30,019 bases of DNA from UBA8752 sp965657965. GTDB lineage: Bacteria; Bacteroidota; Bacteroidia; Flavobacteriales_D; Sanyastnellaceae. Every line of letters starts with the position of its first letter. Positions within the stretch are counted from its first letter, which is position 1. The notes beneath the pieces were generated by a model. That model worked only from the letters and a program-made list of their open reading frames with translations, made no database searches and had not been told where the DNA came from. The DNA is taken from NCBI GenBank assembly GCA_965657965.1, contig CBFHQM010000027.1:1-30019 (forward strand). The letters run 5' to 3'. Of the stretch, positions 8,501 to 16,558 are shown in pieces. Both the position numbers and the translations under genes were made by a program.

Positions 8501-9647
8501 TTCCGTCATTGATCGTGGCCTGGTCATCATAATTGCACGCGCTGGGTTCTGTGCATCCGTAGCAGCTGAAGTCACAAGTGCCGTCGTCGTTCAAGGCGTT
8601 TGAATCAAAGTTGCAGGCCGTGTCGTCGGTGCATCCACAGCTGACCTCACATTGGGGTGCACAGCCATTGGAATTTAGTAGGCTTGCACGGTCTCCACCG
8701 GGCTGGAATAGCGCTTGCATCCGGACGGCTTGTCCAGCGGTAAAGAGGTTCATGCAGGCATCCTGCGAGTAGTCCATGTAATTCTGAACCATGTCTTCCG
8801 AGCCGCAGCTTTCGTGACCGATGGCGCAGTTGAAGTTGGAGGCGTCGGATTCGGGTGTATCCGAGACGCCGTCATCCACGCCGCATCCTCCGTCGCCCCA
8901 AATGTGCCGTAAATCCAGCCAGTGTCCCACTTCATGGGTGCCGGTGCGTCCAAGGTTGTAAATGCCCGCTCCTGGACCATTGCTTCCTACATATGGGTAG
9001 CCGCAGACGACGCCGTCAGTCGAAGCTGAACCGCCGGGAAACTGAGCGTAACCAAGGAGTCCGCCACCTAAATTGCACACCCAAAAATTCAGATAGTCCG
9101 AAGCTGGCCACGCATCTGATCCGCCTTGATCAGTGAATTTCATGGCGTTATTGGATCCGAAGCTGGATACGCTGGTGGGGACGCGCAAGATGCCATTGGT
9201 TGGTGCGCCGTCAGGGTCAATCGTGGCCAAGCAAAATTCGATTTCGGTGTCCGCAGCTTGGCTCCAAACGTTGTCCGCATCGCTGTTCAATCGGCGGAAA
9301 TCATCGTTGAGCGTTTGGAGCTGCTCAAAAATCTCGCTGTCTGCAATGTTTTCAGTGCTGTTCGCATAGAGCACGTGGAAGACGATGGGAATGGTGATGA
9401 CTACGCTTTGCCCGTTGGCGCGCTGCTCGGCAATGAGGGGCGCGTGTAGCGCACGATGGTCGTCGATGCGCTGTCGCGCTTCTGCGTACTTCTGAAGCCC
9501 CATCATTTCAACGTGCTTCTCATGGGTGGCGCACGTTCGATTTTGAGGAAGGGCTTCTCCGATGTCTGTGCCCGACAGGCTTACGCTTTGAGAAAACAAG
9601 GCGATGGGAAGTGCAAAAAAGAACGCAAAAAGCAGTCGGCTAAGCAT
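5523..9647 (-). CDS. Multidomain secreted M43-type metalloprotease with LVIVD-type beta-propeller
   Basis: A 1374-residue mosaic. In order: signal peptide (1-20); M43-type zinc protease with HEVGHWLDLRH at 238-248 and Met-turn MDYS at 291-294; Cys-rich C-T-D-x-x-A-C-N-Y repeats (about 338-384 and 496-515) around a module with DSYGDG (about 391-488); calcium-binding, thrombospondin-type-3-like Cys/Asp repeats (about 520-656); a choice-of-anchor B / LVIVD-repeat propeller (about 664-1027, FIDITDPNNPVYLG, HNIAIN); more Cys-rich repeats (1038-1084); a beta-sandwich resembling a proprotein-convertase P domain (about 1100-1230); further repeats; and two dockerin-like calcium loops at the end (1320-1371). 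No standard T9SS C-terminal domain is visible. It probably degrades extracellular protein; substrate unknown. Paralogue of the gene at 1-1142. Confidence 0.92.
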   Translation of the reverse strand: MLSRLLFAFFFALPIALFSQSVSLSGTDIGEALPQNRTCATHEKHVEMMGLQKYAEARQRIDDHRALHAPLIAEQRANGQSVVITIPIVFHVLYANSTENIADSEIFEQLQTLNDDFRRLNSDADNVWSQAADTEIEFCLATIDPDGAPTNGILRVPTSVSSFGSNNAMKFTDQGGSDAWPASDYLNFWVCNLGGGLLGYAQFPGGSASTDGVVCGYPYVGSNGPGAGIYNLGRTGTHEVGHWLDLRHIWGDGGCGVDDGVSDTPESDASNFNCAIGHESCGSEDMVQNYMDYSQDACMNLFTAGQAVRMQALFQPGGDRASLLNSNGCAPQCEVSCGCTDDTACNFDSNALNDDGTCDFSCYGCTEPSACNYDDQATINDGSCVTGDQSAIEFNLTPDDYGSETTWSIADDNGSTVLSGGPYTNGNTATITASANLDPGCYTLTVNDSYGDGICCTYGTGSYSLTQCGIEITSGGSFASSETFDFCVSASSVTGCTDASACNYNSAATTDDGSCAVDDACGVCGGPGAIYECGCTDIPAGDCDCAGNQEDDCGVCGGPGIPAGDCDCNGNQLDAIGVCGGTCSADVDDDDICDDVDDCVGSVDAIGVCGGDCTADVDGDGICDNEDDCIGQLDALGVCNGDCAADANNDGVCDDDTYVPTTPCENGFAGVYPCDQVDFMSHLVPGEVGGGEMNDIWGWTDPLDDKEYALLGRTSGTAFIDITDPNNPVYLGDLPTHTVNSSWRDIKVYADHAFIVSEASGHGMQVFDLTRLRNVSAPPVTFDNDAHYSGFGSAHNIAINEESGRAYPIGASTFSGGLNIIDISNPLNPTLIGSYAEDGYSHDAQIVNYIGPDTQYAGKEIAFCFNENTVTIVDVTDAGDAQLISSQGYSGSSYTHQGWLTEDHKHLLVNDELDEQNSGNNTRTYIFDVQDLDNISLIGTHSGPTSAIDHNLYNHQGLSYQSNYRAGLRILDLDNVAQGTLEEVAYFDVYPSSNSANFNGTWSNYPFFASGNVIVSHIEEGLFVLRPNIAPPCLESCGCTDPTACNYDDAALNEDGSCDFGCYGCTDPTACNYDPSATIGDNSCVAPNPEFGCDCSTEGSLTATLSGGEESTPLEFEAIANPAASSVDVTVEFTGSGSSWPADMVMTISDGAGNCVAFGGYNSSPAGCPSLGDYNAIWPSSWNSSNAGSYSATVDLSAANLENSGTWSLTLYNGWSTGGTVTYEVSWSIQDACPGSGGPDVPGCTDSNACNYDATATSDNGSCLYEDALGECGGDCSADVDDDGVCDTDEVPGCTNPEADNYNSNATDDDGSCTFAPDCPGDFDGNGIVGVNDVLIALGEFGCQGVCEADLDGDNIVGVNDILTILSGFGQPCL
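8515..8639. repeat. Long perfect direct repeat, copy 2 (in multidomain protease)
   Basis: Identical over 125 bases to 1-125, in the same orientation 8.5 kb away. It encodes the Cys-rich repeats that directly follow the catalytic domain. Identity ends sharply at 8640 where the catalytic-domain side begins. Confidence 0.95.
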
Positions 9648-9943
9648 CGAAATGGTGGGTTTTCAGGAAGATAAGCGCTATTGAAATACAGTTGTTCGTA
9701 TAACAATGAGCCCTGATGTAAGATACCGCCAAATAGAAATATGCCGACGTTGAATGTGCGTTCGATGACATAAATCATGTTTTGGCCAGAACGCGTTTGG
9801 CCCTTTCTGCAGGGCCGCGTGTGTCGCAGAGGTTGTCCTCTCACTTTTCGGGCAGGTAGGATGAACGCATTGGCCTGCAAATTTTTTGAGGCCTTTGTCA
9901 CGCTTTTTGACCCAGATGGGTAATGCCTCCTGAATACTTATCT
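9648..9943. other. Divergent intergenic region, protease versus sigma-factor operon
   Basis: These 296 bases lie between two divergent starts and must hold promoters for both directions. TTGTT and AACAA flank CGTAT at 9692-9706, a short inverted repeat. A larger hairpin lies at 9791-9820 and is listed separately. I see no gene and no clear promoter consensus. Confidence 0.35.
9791..9820. promoter_or_regulatory. Imperfect hairpin upstream of lipoprotein-sigma operon
   Basis: GGCCCT at 9799-9804 pairs with AGGGCC at 9811-9816 across a six-base loop. ACGC at 9791-9794 can extend the stem with GCGT at 9817-9820 if four bases bulge out. No T-run follows, so it is not an obvious terminator. It could be an operator or a 5'-leader structure. 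Confidence 0.3.
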
Positions 9944-10759
9944 ATGCAGCACGCGATGCTTCAGCGCTCCACCTTTTCTTTTTTGGGCTTCTTCGGTCTG
10001 GCCATGATGGCCATGTCGTGCCAAAAAACAGATTACGAGGAGACGGAACTGGAGCACCAGTTGCCGCATCCGGAGATCATTTATGTCGTGGATTGCGAAG
10101 CATGGGGTTTAAATGTGGGAGATTCTTGTACTGTTGATTTTGGTTCGGCGGGCGAGGTTCAAGGAACGCTAACAAGCAGCTGCGAATGCGACGTGATTCC
10201 ACCGTGCAATCTGACCGCGTTGGCGACTTCGACGCCAGACAATGGCGGCTTTGATGGTTCTGCATCCGTCAATACCACAGGCGGATTTGGTCCATTGAAT
10301 TACAATTGGTCCATTGGGCAAACGGTCGTGGGGCAGTCGCAAAGCATCGAAGGTCTGGTGGCCGGAGAATATGTAGTTGTGGTCACAGATACATCGGGAT
10401 GTGTGGCTTCAGACTCTGTCTTGGTCGAGGGGCAAGCCCCTGCAGGTGGGTTGCTCACAGCTCAACTGGTGAACGGTTCTTCCGAGGAAATTCCGGTGAC
10501 ATTTTACTTCTCGGAACCTGCTTTGCCAAGTCAAAACACCACGGTTTTTGCGCCGCCAGGCATCATGGCTGTTTCGTTTTCGGTGCCTTTGGGCACAACC
10601 CAGTGCTTTTTGTTAATCAGCTCTGAATGCAATGGAGAGACCTTGACAGACCCTCATGTTTTGAGTGGTTCGCCACCCGGTAGCATGATCGTTGACGAAG
10701 TTTTTCAAGTGGCGGTCGGCTGTCCGGGGGTGGTCGATCCAAGTGGAGGTGGGGGCTGA
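9944..10759 (+). CDS. Lipoprotein with SprB-like repeat, first gene of sigma-factor operon
   Basis: About 271 residues from the ATG at 9944; an ATG at 9956 is equally plausible, and one at 9923 would lengthen the leader by seven residues. All give a hydrophobic stretch ending in a lipobox-like MAMSC, so the protein is probably lipid-anchored. The middle holds one SprB-like repeat (from TSTPDNGGFDGSASV to VTDTSGCVASDSVLV), an Ig-like fold common in T9SS-associated surface proteins. The C-terminus is a beta-rich region ending in a Gly-rich tail. The ECF sigma gene starts 12 bases downstream, so the two are probably co-transcribed. It may be a surface partner or target of that sigma system; this is inference from position alone. 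Confidence 0.75.
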   Translation: MQHAMLQRSTFSFLGFFGLAMMAMSCQKTDYEETELEHQLPHPEIIYVVDCEAWGLNVGDSCTVDFGSAGEVQGTLTSSCECDVIPPCNLTALATSTPDNGGFDGSASVNTTGGFGPLNYNWSIGQTVVGQSQSIEGLVAGEYVVVVTDTSGCVASDSVLVEGQAPAGGLLTAQLVNGSSEEIPVTFYFSEPALPSQNTTVFAPPGIMAVSFSVPLGTTQCFLLISSECNGETLTDPHVLSGSPPGSMIVDEVFQVAVGCPGVVDPSGGGG

Positions 10760-10771
10760 GCGTGTTTTTGC

Positions 10772-11341
10772 ATGAACGAACACAATGAGGCGAAGGAGCG
10801 TTTGTGGGCTGAAGGTTGTCTGAAGGGCAATCGAAAAGCCCAGAAGGAGGTGTTTGGGTTTTTGGTGCCATATCTGCGCGGTGCAGTGCGGCGTTACATT
10901 TTTGATGAGGATGAGGTGCAAGACGTGCTTCAAGAGGCGTTCATTCGGATTTTCCGCAACATTGGACAGTTCGATGCAGACCGAGGAACACTTCGCGGTT
11001 GGTCCGCTCGGATTGCAATCAATGTGGCGATCACAGAGGGAAAGAAGAGAGCAAGACAGCATGCGCTTCCTGGTCAAGTGGAGTTGGAGGTTCAGCCACA
11101 GGTTTTTGAAGACATGGCCATGGAGGACCTCATGGAAGAGTTAAAAGAAATGCCTGAGGATCAATACAACGTGCTCAACCTGCACTTGGTGGATGGGTAC
11201 AGTCATCGGGAAATCAGTGACATCGTGGGCATTACTGTCGACTTGTCGCGTCAACGCCTTGCACGCGCCCGGAAATGGGTCCAAACGAGGTTTGAATTGT
11301 CGGGAGACGAGATGCGCTCCATAAATCAGAATCGGGCATGA
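10772..11341 (+). CDS. ECF-type RNA polymerase sigma factor
   Basis: A 189-residue sigma-70-family factor of the extracytoplasmic-function type. Region 2 is visible around DEVQDVLQEAFIRIFRNIGQ, followed by RGWSARIAINVAI. Region 4 is visible in MPEDQYNVLNLHLVDGYSHREISDIVGI and the DNA-binding helix ending RQRLARARKW. It lacks regions 1 and 3, as is usual for the class. It would direct RNA polymerase to a small regulon when released from its anti-sigma partner. The next gene overlaps it by ATGA (11338-11341) and encodes a membrane protein with the layout of an anti-sigma factor, which supports coupled synthesis. The regulon is unknown; autoregulation of this operon is likely but not shown. Confidence 0.93.
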   Translation: MNEHNEAKERLWAEGCLKGNRKAQKEVFGFLVPYLRGAVRRYIFDEDEVQDVLQEAFIRIFRNIGQFDADRGTLRGWSARIAINVAITEGKKRARQHALPGQVELEVQPQVFEDMAMEDLMEELKEMPEDQYNVLNLHLVDGYSHREISDIVGITVDLSRQRLARARKWVQTRFELSGDEMRSINQNRA

Positions 11342-12849
11342 AGCTTTGGGAAGACATCATTCGAGAAAAGCTCTCCGCTTTCAGAGGGGCACCGACTCCG
11401 TCTCAAGACCAGGCGTTGTGGAACTCCATTGAAGGCATGTTGCCGCCACCCGCCCGATGGGCATGGTGGTCAGATGTTCGGGTTTGGATGGGAGTGGGAG
11501 TGGCTGCAGTGTTGGCCCTGACGGTGACGCCTTGGAGTGTGGAGGAGGATGTAGACCCTCAGTTTCCCCTCGTGGAAGAAGAAGCATTGGATGCGGGCAA
11601 GGCCACGAATGGTCGGGGAGAATCGGCACTGGCTTTGGATGCTGAGGCCTCGCCCGTCACACAGCCGAGTGTGGCATTAGATTCGGATTTGTCCGAAACT
11701 CCAGAGGCGCTTCCTTCTGTTTCTGATCCCACGGAAATTGCGGTTGGTGAACTGGCGTCGGTGCCTGCGCCTCCGGTCGCAGACGACGGGAAGTTGACGG
11801 ACTCCGGTGCACTTTCGGCCCAAACCACTGCGCCAACAACGCCAAACGCATTGGTCACGACCACTGCATTTGTGGCAGAAAATGCACGACAACAGAACGG
11901 AACTGCCGGCGAGGGTGGCGCACCGCCCACCTTCAATGTGGGGTTTGAGGGTTCGGATTCCAATGGTAGGGTCTCTCGCTCAGCGTCGAATGGTCTAGAC
12001 GTGGAACATGGCGCGCTTGCAGTTCAACCAATGCGTTCTCGCTTTGCATGGCTTGGGCTTTCTCCAATGGGGAGCCCCGCATTGCTGGACATGCCTGTGT
12101 TCGACTCTTCCCCATACCGTCCAGATTTTGCTGTGCGCGTTTACGGTGGTGCGACCCTGAGTCGCTTCCGCTTTTCCGATGAAGCGCTTGACGCCTACAG
12201 CGAAAATTTTGTGGCGGATTACAGTGCTGCGGGCGGCGTCAGTTTGGAATTCAGCCGTTGGGGACAACAGTGGTCAGTCGGCCTCAACATGAGCGATTAT
12301 GTGCACCGTCTGGAATTCCAGGAAACCACAGAGGAACCCTGGTGGACAGAAGGGGTTCAGTCCATCGAAATCAATGCGATCACAGGCGACACCGTGGCGG
12401 TGAATGTGGGGCCTGTTCTGGGGACAGAGATCCAACACAGGTCCGTACACCACCATGGCCGGTACAGCGTCATTGCGGTGCCTTTAGAATGGCGGACGCA
12501 GCGTGTAAAAGGAAGGTGGCATTTCGGCCTTGGCCTGGGTGCATTGTTGCACATACGCCGCAATGCAGCAGGTTCGGTAGTGACCGAAGAAGGCATTGTA
12601 GAGCGCTATGCCGATGGCGACATGTCGAAGAGCCGCTTGAGTTGGATGCCCACGGCACGGGCCTACTTGGGGATGCAATTTGCGCCGACTTGGCGCGTCG
12701 ACCTTTCTGTGTTGGCGGGGCAGCAGCGTTACCGCAGTCGAAAATCTGCCGTGCAGTCAGGTTCTGCCTTGCCCGGGTGGGACGGGCAGCTGTTGAACGG
12801 TCAATTTCAGGTGGGCATTTCCCGTTACTTCTCGCGGTCCGGACGTTGA
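11338..12849 (+). CDS. Predicted single-chain anti-sigma factor with outer-membrane beta-barrel
   Basis: A 503-residue protein starting inside the sigma-factor stop codon. Residues 1-45 are a short cytoplasmic-type segment (WEDIIREKLSAF, then ALWNSIEGML). Residues 47-64 form one transmembrane helix. Residues about 65-255 are a low-complexity Ala/Ser/Thr/Pro-rich linker. The last about 240 residues show alternating aromatic beta-strands (FAVRVYGGATLSRF, VSLEFSRWGQQWSVGL, ending FQVGISRYF) like small outer-membrane barrels of the OMP_b-brl group. Bacteroidota commonly place such proteins after an ECF sigma gene. The layout suggests one chain crossing the envelope, with the N-terminus holding the sigma factor. 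The anti-sigma role is inferred from gene order and topology, since no classical zinc anti-sigma motif is present. Confidence 0.75.
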   Translation: MKLWEDIIREKLSAFRGAPTPSQDQALWNSIEGMLPPPARWAWWSDVRVWMGVGVAAVLALTVTPWSVEEDVDPQFPLVEEEALDAGKATNGRGESALALDAEASPVTQPSVALDSDLSETPEALPSVSDPTEIAVGELASVPAPPVADDGKLTDSGALSAQTTAPTTPNALVTTTAFVAENARQQNGTAGEGGAPPTFNVGFEGSDSNGRVSRSASNGLDVEHGALAVQPMRSRFAWLGLSPMGSPALLDMPVFDSSPYRPDFAVRVYGGATLSRFRFSDEALDAYSENFVADYSAAGGVSLEFSRWGQQWSVGLNMSDYVHRLEFQETTEEPWWTEGVQSIEINAITGDTVAVNVGPVLGTEIQHRSVHHHGRYSVIAVPLEWRTQRVKGRWHFGLGLGALLHIRRNAAGSVVTEEGIVERYADGDMSKSRLSWMPTARAYLGMQFAPTWRVDLSVLAGQQRYRSRKSAVQSGSALPGWDGQLLNGQFQVGISRYFSRSGR

Positions 12850-12934
12850 ATGGGTGTGAGGCCTGAACGCCCCTGTTTCCGGGGTGATTAAGCACACTTG
12901 GCATTGGCCAAAATACCCCGCGTAAATTGAGGCC

Positions 12935-15277
12935 ATGAAAAAGTGCGCCTTGGTGTGTTTGATGGGATTGTCGGCCGCAGCCTCGGCTCAATTCAATGTC
13001 CAACCCTATTTGCAGGATGCGGAGCCGAACTCGGTTCGCGTCATGTGGGAGAGCGAAGGCCTTGGAGAAGCGGTTCTGGAATGGGGCCCCGACAGTGAAT
13101 TGGGCAATGTCCTTTCCTCCACAGGCTCCCCCTCTTCAGGCGGGGCGATGCACGATGTGATCATCGAAGGTTTGACTTCGGATACACCCTACTTCTATCG
13201 CGTAACCAGCGGGACAGTCACTACCGCCGCGCTGCGGTTTCGCACGCCTGCACTGCACGGTGCTGAGCTGGATTTTTCGTTTGTGGCCATGAGCGACATG
13301 CAAAAAAGCAATGCCAACCCAGGAGTTTTCGACGAGGTGATTCATCAGGGCGTCCTTGATTATTTCGGAGGAGAGGTGTCCGACGAAATCGCGCTGGTTC
13401 TGATTCCGGGCGACCTGGTCGACAACGGAAACAACTACAACGAGTGGTCCAACGACTTTTTTGCGCCATCGCACGATTTGTTTGGTCATGTTCCTGTCTA
13501 CCCGGTGCTCGGGAATCACGAAGTGAACTCACCTTATTATTTCCAATACTTCCATCTCCCGGAAAACGGCAGCGATGGATACAATGAGCATTGGTGGTTT
13601 AAGGATTACGGCAACGTGCGCTTTATGGGACTCAATTCCAATGCACCGTACAATGGGAGCGATCAGCTGGATTGGCTCCAAGGGGTATTGGATGAAACCT
13701 GTGGCATGGAGCACGTCGACTTTGTCTTTGCGCAGTTGCATCATCCCCACAAGTCCGAGTTGTGGACCCCTGGCGAAAGCGATTTTACCGGGCAAGTGGT
13801 GGGGAAGCTGGAAGCCTTTACCGAATCGTGCGGCAAGCCCAGTATTCACTTCTTTGGACACACCCACGGTTACTCGCGAGGTCAGTCTATGGACCACAAA
13901 CACTTGTGGATCAATGTGGCCACTGCAGGCGGGGCCATTGACTATTGGGGAGATTGGCCCCAGTTTGATTACGAGGAGTTTGAAATCACCACCGACGACT
14001 GGGGCTTTGTCGCGGTCGATGTGGTAGCGGGAGACAATCCTCAGTTTACTGTCAAACGATTGAGCCGTGGAGACAACAATCAAACCCTCGACAATGTGGT
14101 CACCGACAGTTTGGTTGTGACCAAAGCCGATGTGCCCGTTCAACTTCCAACGAGCTTGGCGCCAATGGGTACCACCCTGGCGCCCGAGTGTGTGGTGCTG
14201 GTGGCCAGTGATTTTGGTGGCGGATCTGCGGATGCGGAGCATGGAGCCAGTCAGTGGCAAGTGGCCGCGGACATCAATGGTTTCGATTCACCCGTGGCCG
14301 AGGTCTGGGAGCGGCACAGAAACGTGTACTTCGACCAAGACACCCAGTTGGGGGCCGATCTGACAACAGAAGAGATTCCGAGCTTGCCCGAGAACAGCGC
14401 CTTGTGGTGGCGTGTGCGATACCGCGATCGCGCGTTGAACTGGAGTGAATGGACCGCGCCAGTTCCTTTTTACACGTCGGCTTCTTTGCTCGGCGACAAC
14501 CTTTTGGTGAACCCCGGCGCGGAGGATGACTTAATGGGGTGGGAGATTACGCAGGGCGTCGCAGAAACGGTGACGGCTGGAGAGTGTGATGGGGTGAATC
14601 CGTTTGAGGGTGATCGGTACTTCGCCGTGGGTGGATTGTGTACCGAAAGTGATCTGGGCAGAATGCATCAAGATGTGGATGTGAGTGCCTGGGCGGATTC
14701 CATTGACGCAGAGGTTCAAATGGTGGTGGCCCGAGGCATGCTGAGTGATTGGGGAGGAGCAGACGTGCCGGCCATGCGTGTGGTCTTCTTGAATGAATCG
14801 GGAATCCAACTCAATGAGACCGGCTGGTTCGAAATGCCCGTGGCCACATGGACCGAAGTCACCATTGAGGCCCCCGTCCCCCCGCTCACGCGCACCTTGA
14901 GACTGGAGCTTCAAGGCACCCTTGTCAGTGGGGTCGACAACGACAGCTACTTCGACGCCTTGTCTCTTCGCATGGGGGGTGGTGTAGATTGTCCAGGGTT
15001 GCCGCTGTTCACCTTTGGCCCGGTGGATCCAGAAGACAAGCTCCAAGTATACCCCAATCCAGGTTCGAACGTGACCGTGACCTGGCCGAATAGGGCTGCT
15101 CGGCTCATAGAGCTGCGCATCTTAGACGGCTTGGGTCGCAAGGTGATGGTGAAAAGCCAAGCGTCGGAGAAAGGGTGGGAGATTCAAAGCCAAGGCTTGG
15201 CCAAAGGCACGTATCATCTTATTGGGCTTGACGATCAAGGCAGGGTGGCCCGCGCCAGCTGGGTCATTGAAGAGTAA
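12935..15277 (+). CDS. Secreted calcineurin-like metallophosphoesterase with T9SS type A tail
   Basis: A 780-residue exported enzyme with signal peptide MKKCALVCLMGLSAAASAQ. Residues about 20-105 form the fibronectin-III-like N-domain typical of purple acid phosphatases. The catalytic domain (about 112-400) shows the metal-ligand blocks SDMQ (Asp121), GDLVDNG (Asp160), GNHE (193-196), LHHPH (about 268-272) and GHTH (308-311). The tyrosine of the purple-phosphatase GDxxY block is replaced by Asp163, so a true purple Fe(III) enzyme is unlikely. A second FN3-like part (about 408-513), a jelly-roll, carbohydrate-binding-like domain opening NPGAED (about 517-690) and a type A sorting domain (LQVYPNPGS, about 700-780) follow. 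It probably hydrolyses phosphoesters outside the cell. It stands alone, with no obvious operon partner. Confidence 0.9.
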   Translation: MKKCALVCLMGLSAAASAQFNVQPYLQDAEPNSVRVMWESEGLGEAVLEWGPDSELGNVLSSTGSPSSGGAMHDVIIEGLTSDTPYFYRVTSGTVTTAALRFRTPALHGAELDFSFVAMSDMQKSNANPGVFDEVIHQGVLDYFGGEVSDEIALVLIPGDLVDNGNNYNEWSNDFFAPSHDLFGHVPVYPVLGNHEVNSPYYFQYFHLPENGSDGYNEHWWFKDYGNVRFMGLNSNAPYNGSDQLDWLQGVLDETCGMEHVDFVFAQLHHPHKSELWTPGESDFTGQVVGKLEAFTESCGKPSIHFFGHTHGYSRGQSMDHKHLWINVATAGGAIDYWGDWPQFDYEEFEITTDDWGFVAVDVVAGDNPQFTVKRLSRGDNNQTLDNVVTDSLVVTKADVPVQLPTSLAPMGTTLAPECVVLVASDFGGGSADAEHGASQWQVAADINGFDSPVAEVWERHRNVYFDQDTQLGADLTTEEIPSLPENSALWWRVRYRDRALNWSEWTAPVPFYTSASLLGDNLLVNPGAEDDLMGWEITQGVAETVTAGECDGVNPFEGDRYFAVGGLCTESDLGRMHQDVDVSAWADSIDAEVQMVVARGMLSDWGGADVPAMRVVFLNESGIQLNETGWFEMPVATWTEVTIEAPVPPLTRTLRLELQGTLVSGVDNDSYFDALSLRMGGGVDCPGLPLFTFGPVDPEDKLQVYPNPGSNVTVTWPNRAARLIELRILDGLGRKVMVKSQASEKGWEIQSQGLAKGTYHLIGLDDQGRVARASWVIEE

Positions 15278-15421
15278 AGCCGGTGACGCTTTTAAACTTC
15301 AAGCCGGAAAAAAGGTTCTCTGTGCACGCGTGGTGCATTTGATTCCGAGAAATTAGGTTAACGTCCTTTATCAAGGCAGTTTCGGTCGCCTTCTTTGCAC
15401 GCGCATTGAGCGTGTAATGTC

Positions 15422-16549
15422 ATGAAAAACGTATTGAGAGCCCTTGCGGGCATGGCCATTTTGGCCTTGGGTGTATTCGCCATGAATGGACTCATAGGGA
15501 TGAAAACCCTTCCGCCGGTAAAGCCCAGTCCGGCTGTGGTTCCTTCGGTCATGGTGCAGCGGGTTCAGCCCGACACTTTGGTTCCTACAGTGAACATTGA
15601 AGGGCGGGTGCGGTCTCTGAACCGGATGACGGTATTGAGCGAAGTAAGCGGCATGGTGCCTGTCGGGGGAAAGGAATTCCGGGATGGAGTTCGGTTTGCC
15701 AAAGGAGAGGTTATGCTTCAATTGGACGGGTCGGAATCCGAAGCCAATCTGGTGGCACAACGGAGCCAGTGGTTGCAGGTTTTGGCGGGGTCCCTGGCTG
15801 ATTTACAGCTCGATTTCCCGGAGCGCGCGGCGACCTGGGAAGCGTATGTCAAAGGGTTGGATGTGAAACAAAAAGTGGCGCCACTGCCTGTGGCAGAGAC
15901 AGACCGAGAGCGTCTCTACTTGAATGGAAAGGGCATTGTGTCCGGCTATCACGCCATCCGAAGCGCCGAAGCGCGATTGGACAAATTCGAAGTGCGTGCG
16001 CCATTTGCAGGGGCCATTACAGGCGCGTCGGTTGAACCGGGTTCCATGGTTCGCGCAGCCCAACCTCTGGGGACCTTGGTTGGCACTTCTGCATTCGAGA
16101 TCAAATCGGCAGTTCACGCCCGTCACTTGGGCCGACTGGCCGTAGGAAATGCCGTTTCATTTGTGCAAGAAGATGGACGTCCTGTGGCCGTGGGCACAGT
16201 GGTTCGCATCTCGGGGACGGTGGATGTGGCCACACAATCGGCCTCGGTGTTTAGCCAGGTCGTGGCGTTGGAAGATCAAGTGCTTCGTGATGGACGCTAT
16301 TTGAGCGGCGTGGTGTCTCTTTCTCCGGTGTTCAATGCTGTGCGTTTGAACGCTGAGCTGGTCCAGGAAATTGGGGAGGCCTCCGTATTGATCCTCGAGG
16401 GTCAGCGGTTGAGTCGACAACCGGTCACAGTATTGCATCGGGATGGAGATGAGGCAATTGTGACGGGACTCGAACCCGACACGCCCCTGCTCGCAGCGCC
16501 CGTTTCGGGGACCCATGAAGGCATGTTGGTCAACGTTATCCAAGAATAA
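15422..16549 (+). CDS. RND efflux periplasmic adaptor (HlyD/AcrA-type membrane fusion protein)
   Basis: A 375-residue periplasmic adaptor. It has an N-terminal membrane anchor or signal (residues about 5-27). The two lipoyl half-motifs surround a short helical hairpin: VLSEVSGMV with the following GVRFAKGEVMLQLD (71-102), and VRAPFAGAITGASVEPGSMV (191-210). Beta-barrel and membrane-proximal domains follow (about 225-375). Adaptors of this kind bridge the inner-membrane pump and the outer-membrane channel. The pump gene begins nine bases downstream, so both are surely co-transcribed. The hairpin between the lipoyl halves is short (about 105-188), which may reflect a channel delivered by fusion. 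Substrate cannot be read from the sequence. Confidence 0.92.
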   Translation: MKNVLRALAGMAILALGVFAMNGLIGMKTLPPVKPSPAVVPSVMVQRVQPDTLVPTVNIEGRVRSLNRMTVLSEVSGMVPVGGKEFRDGVRFAKGEVMLQLDGSESEANLVAQRSQWLQVLAGSLADLQLDFPERAATWEAYVKGLDVKQKVAPLPVAETDRERLYLNGKGIVSGYHAIRSAEARLDKFEVRAPFAGAITGASVEPGSMVRAAQPLGTLVGTSAFEIKSAVHARHLGRLAVGNAVSFVQEDGRPVAVGTVVRISGTVDVATQSASVFSQVVALEDQVLRDGRYLSGVVSLSPVFNAVRLNAELVQEIGEASVLILEGQRLSRQPVTVLHRDGDEAIVTGLEPDTPLLAAPVSGTHEGMLVNVIQE

Positions 16550-16558
16550 TCTGGGCAC

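Noticed and set aside
12869..12890. Hairpin CGCCCC...GGGGTG after the barrel gene as a terminator
   Set aside because: The stem is only six pairs including a G-U pair and has no T-run, so it is too weak to call.
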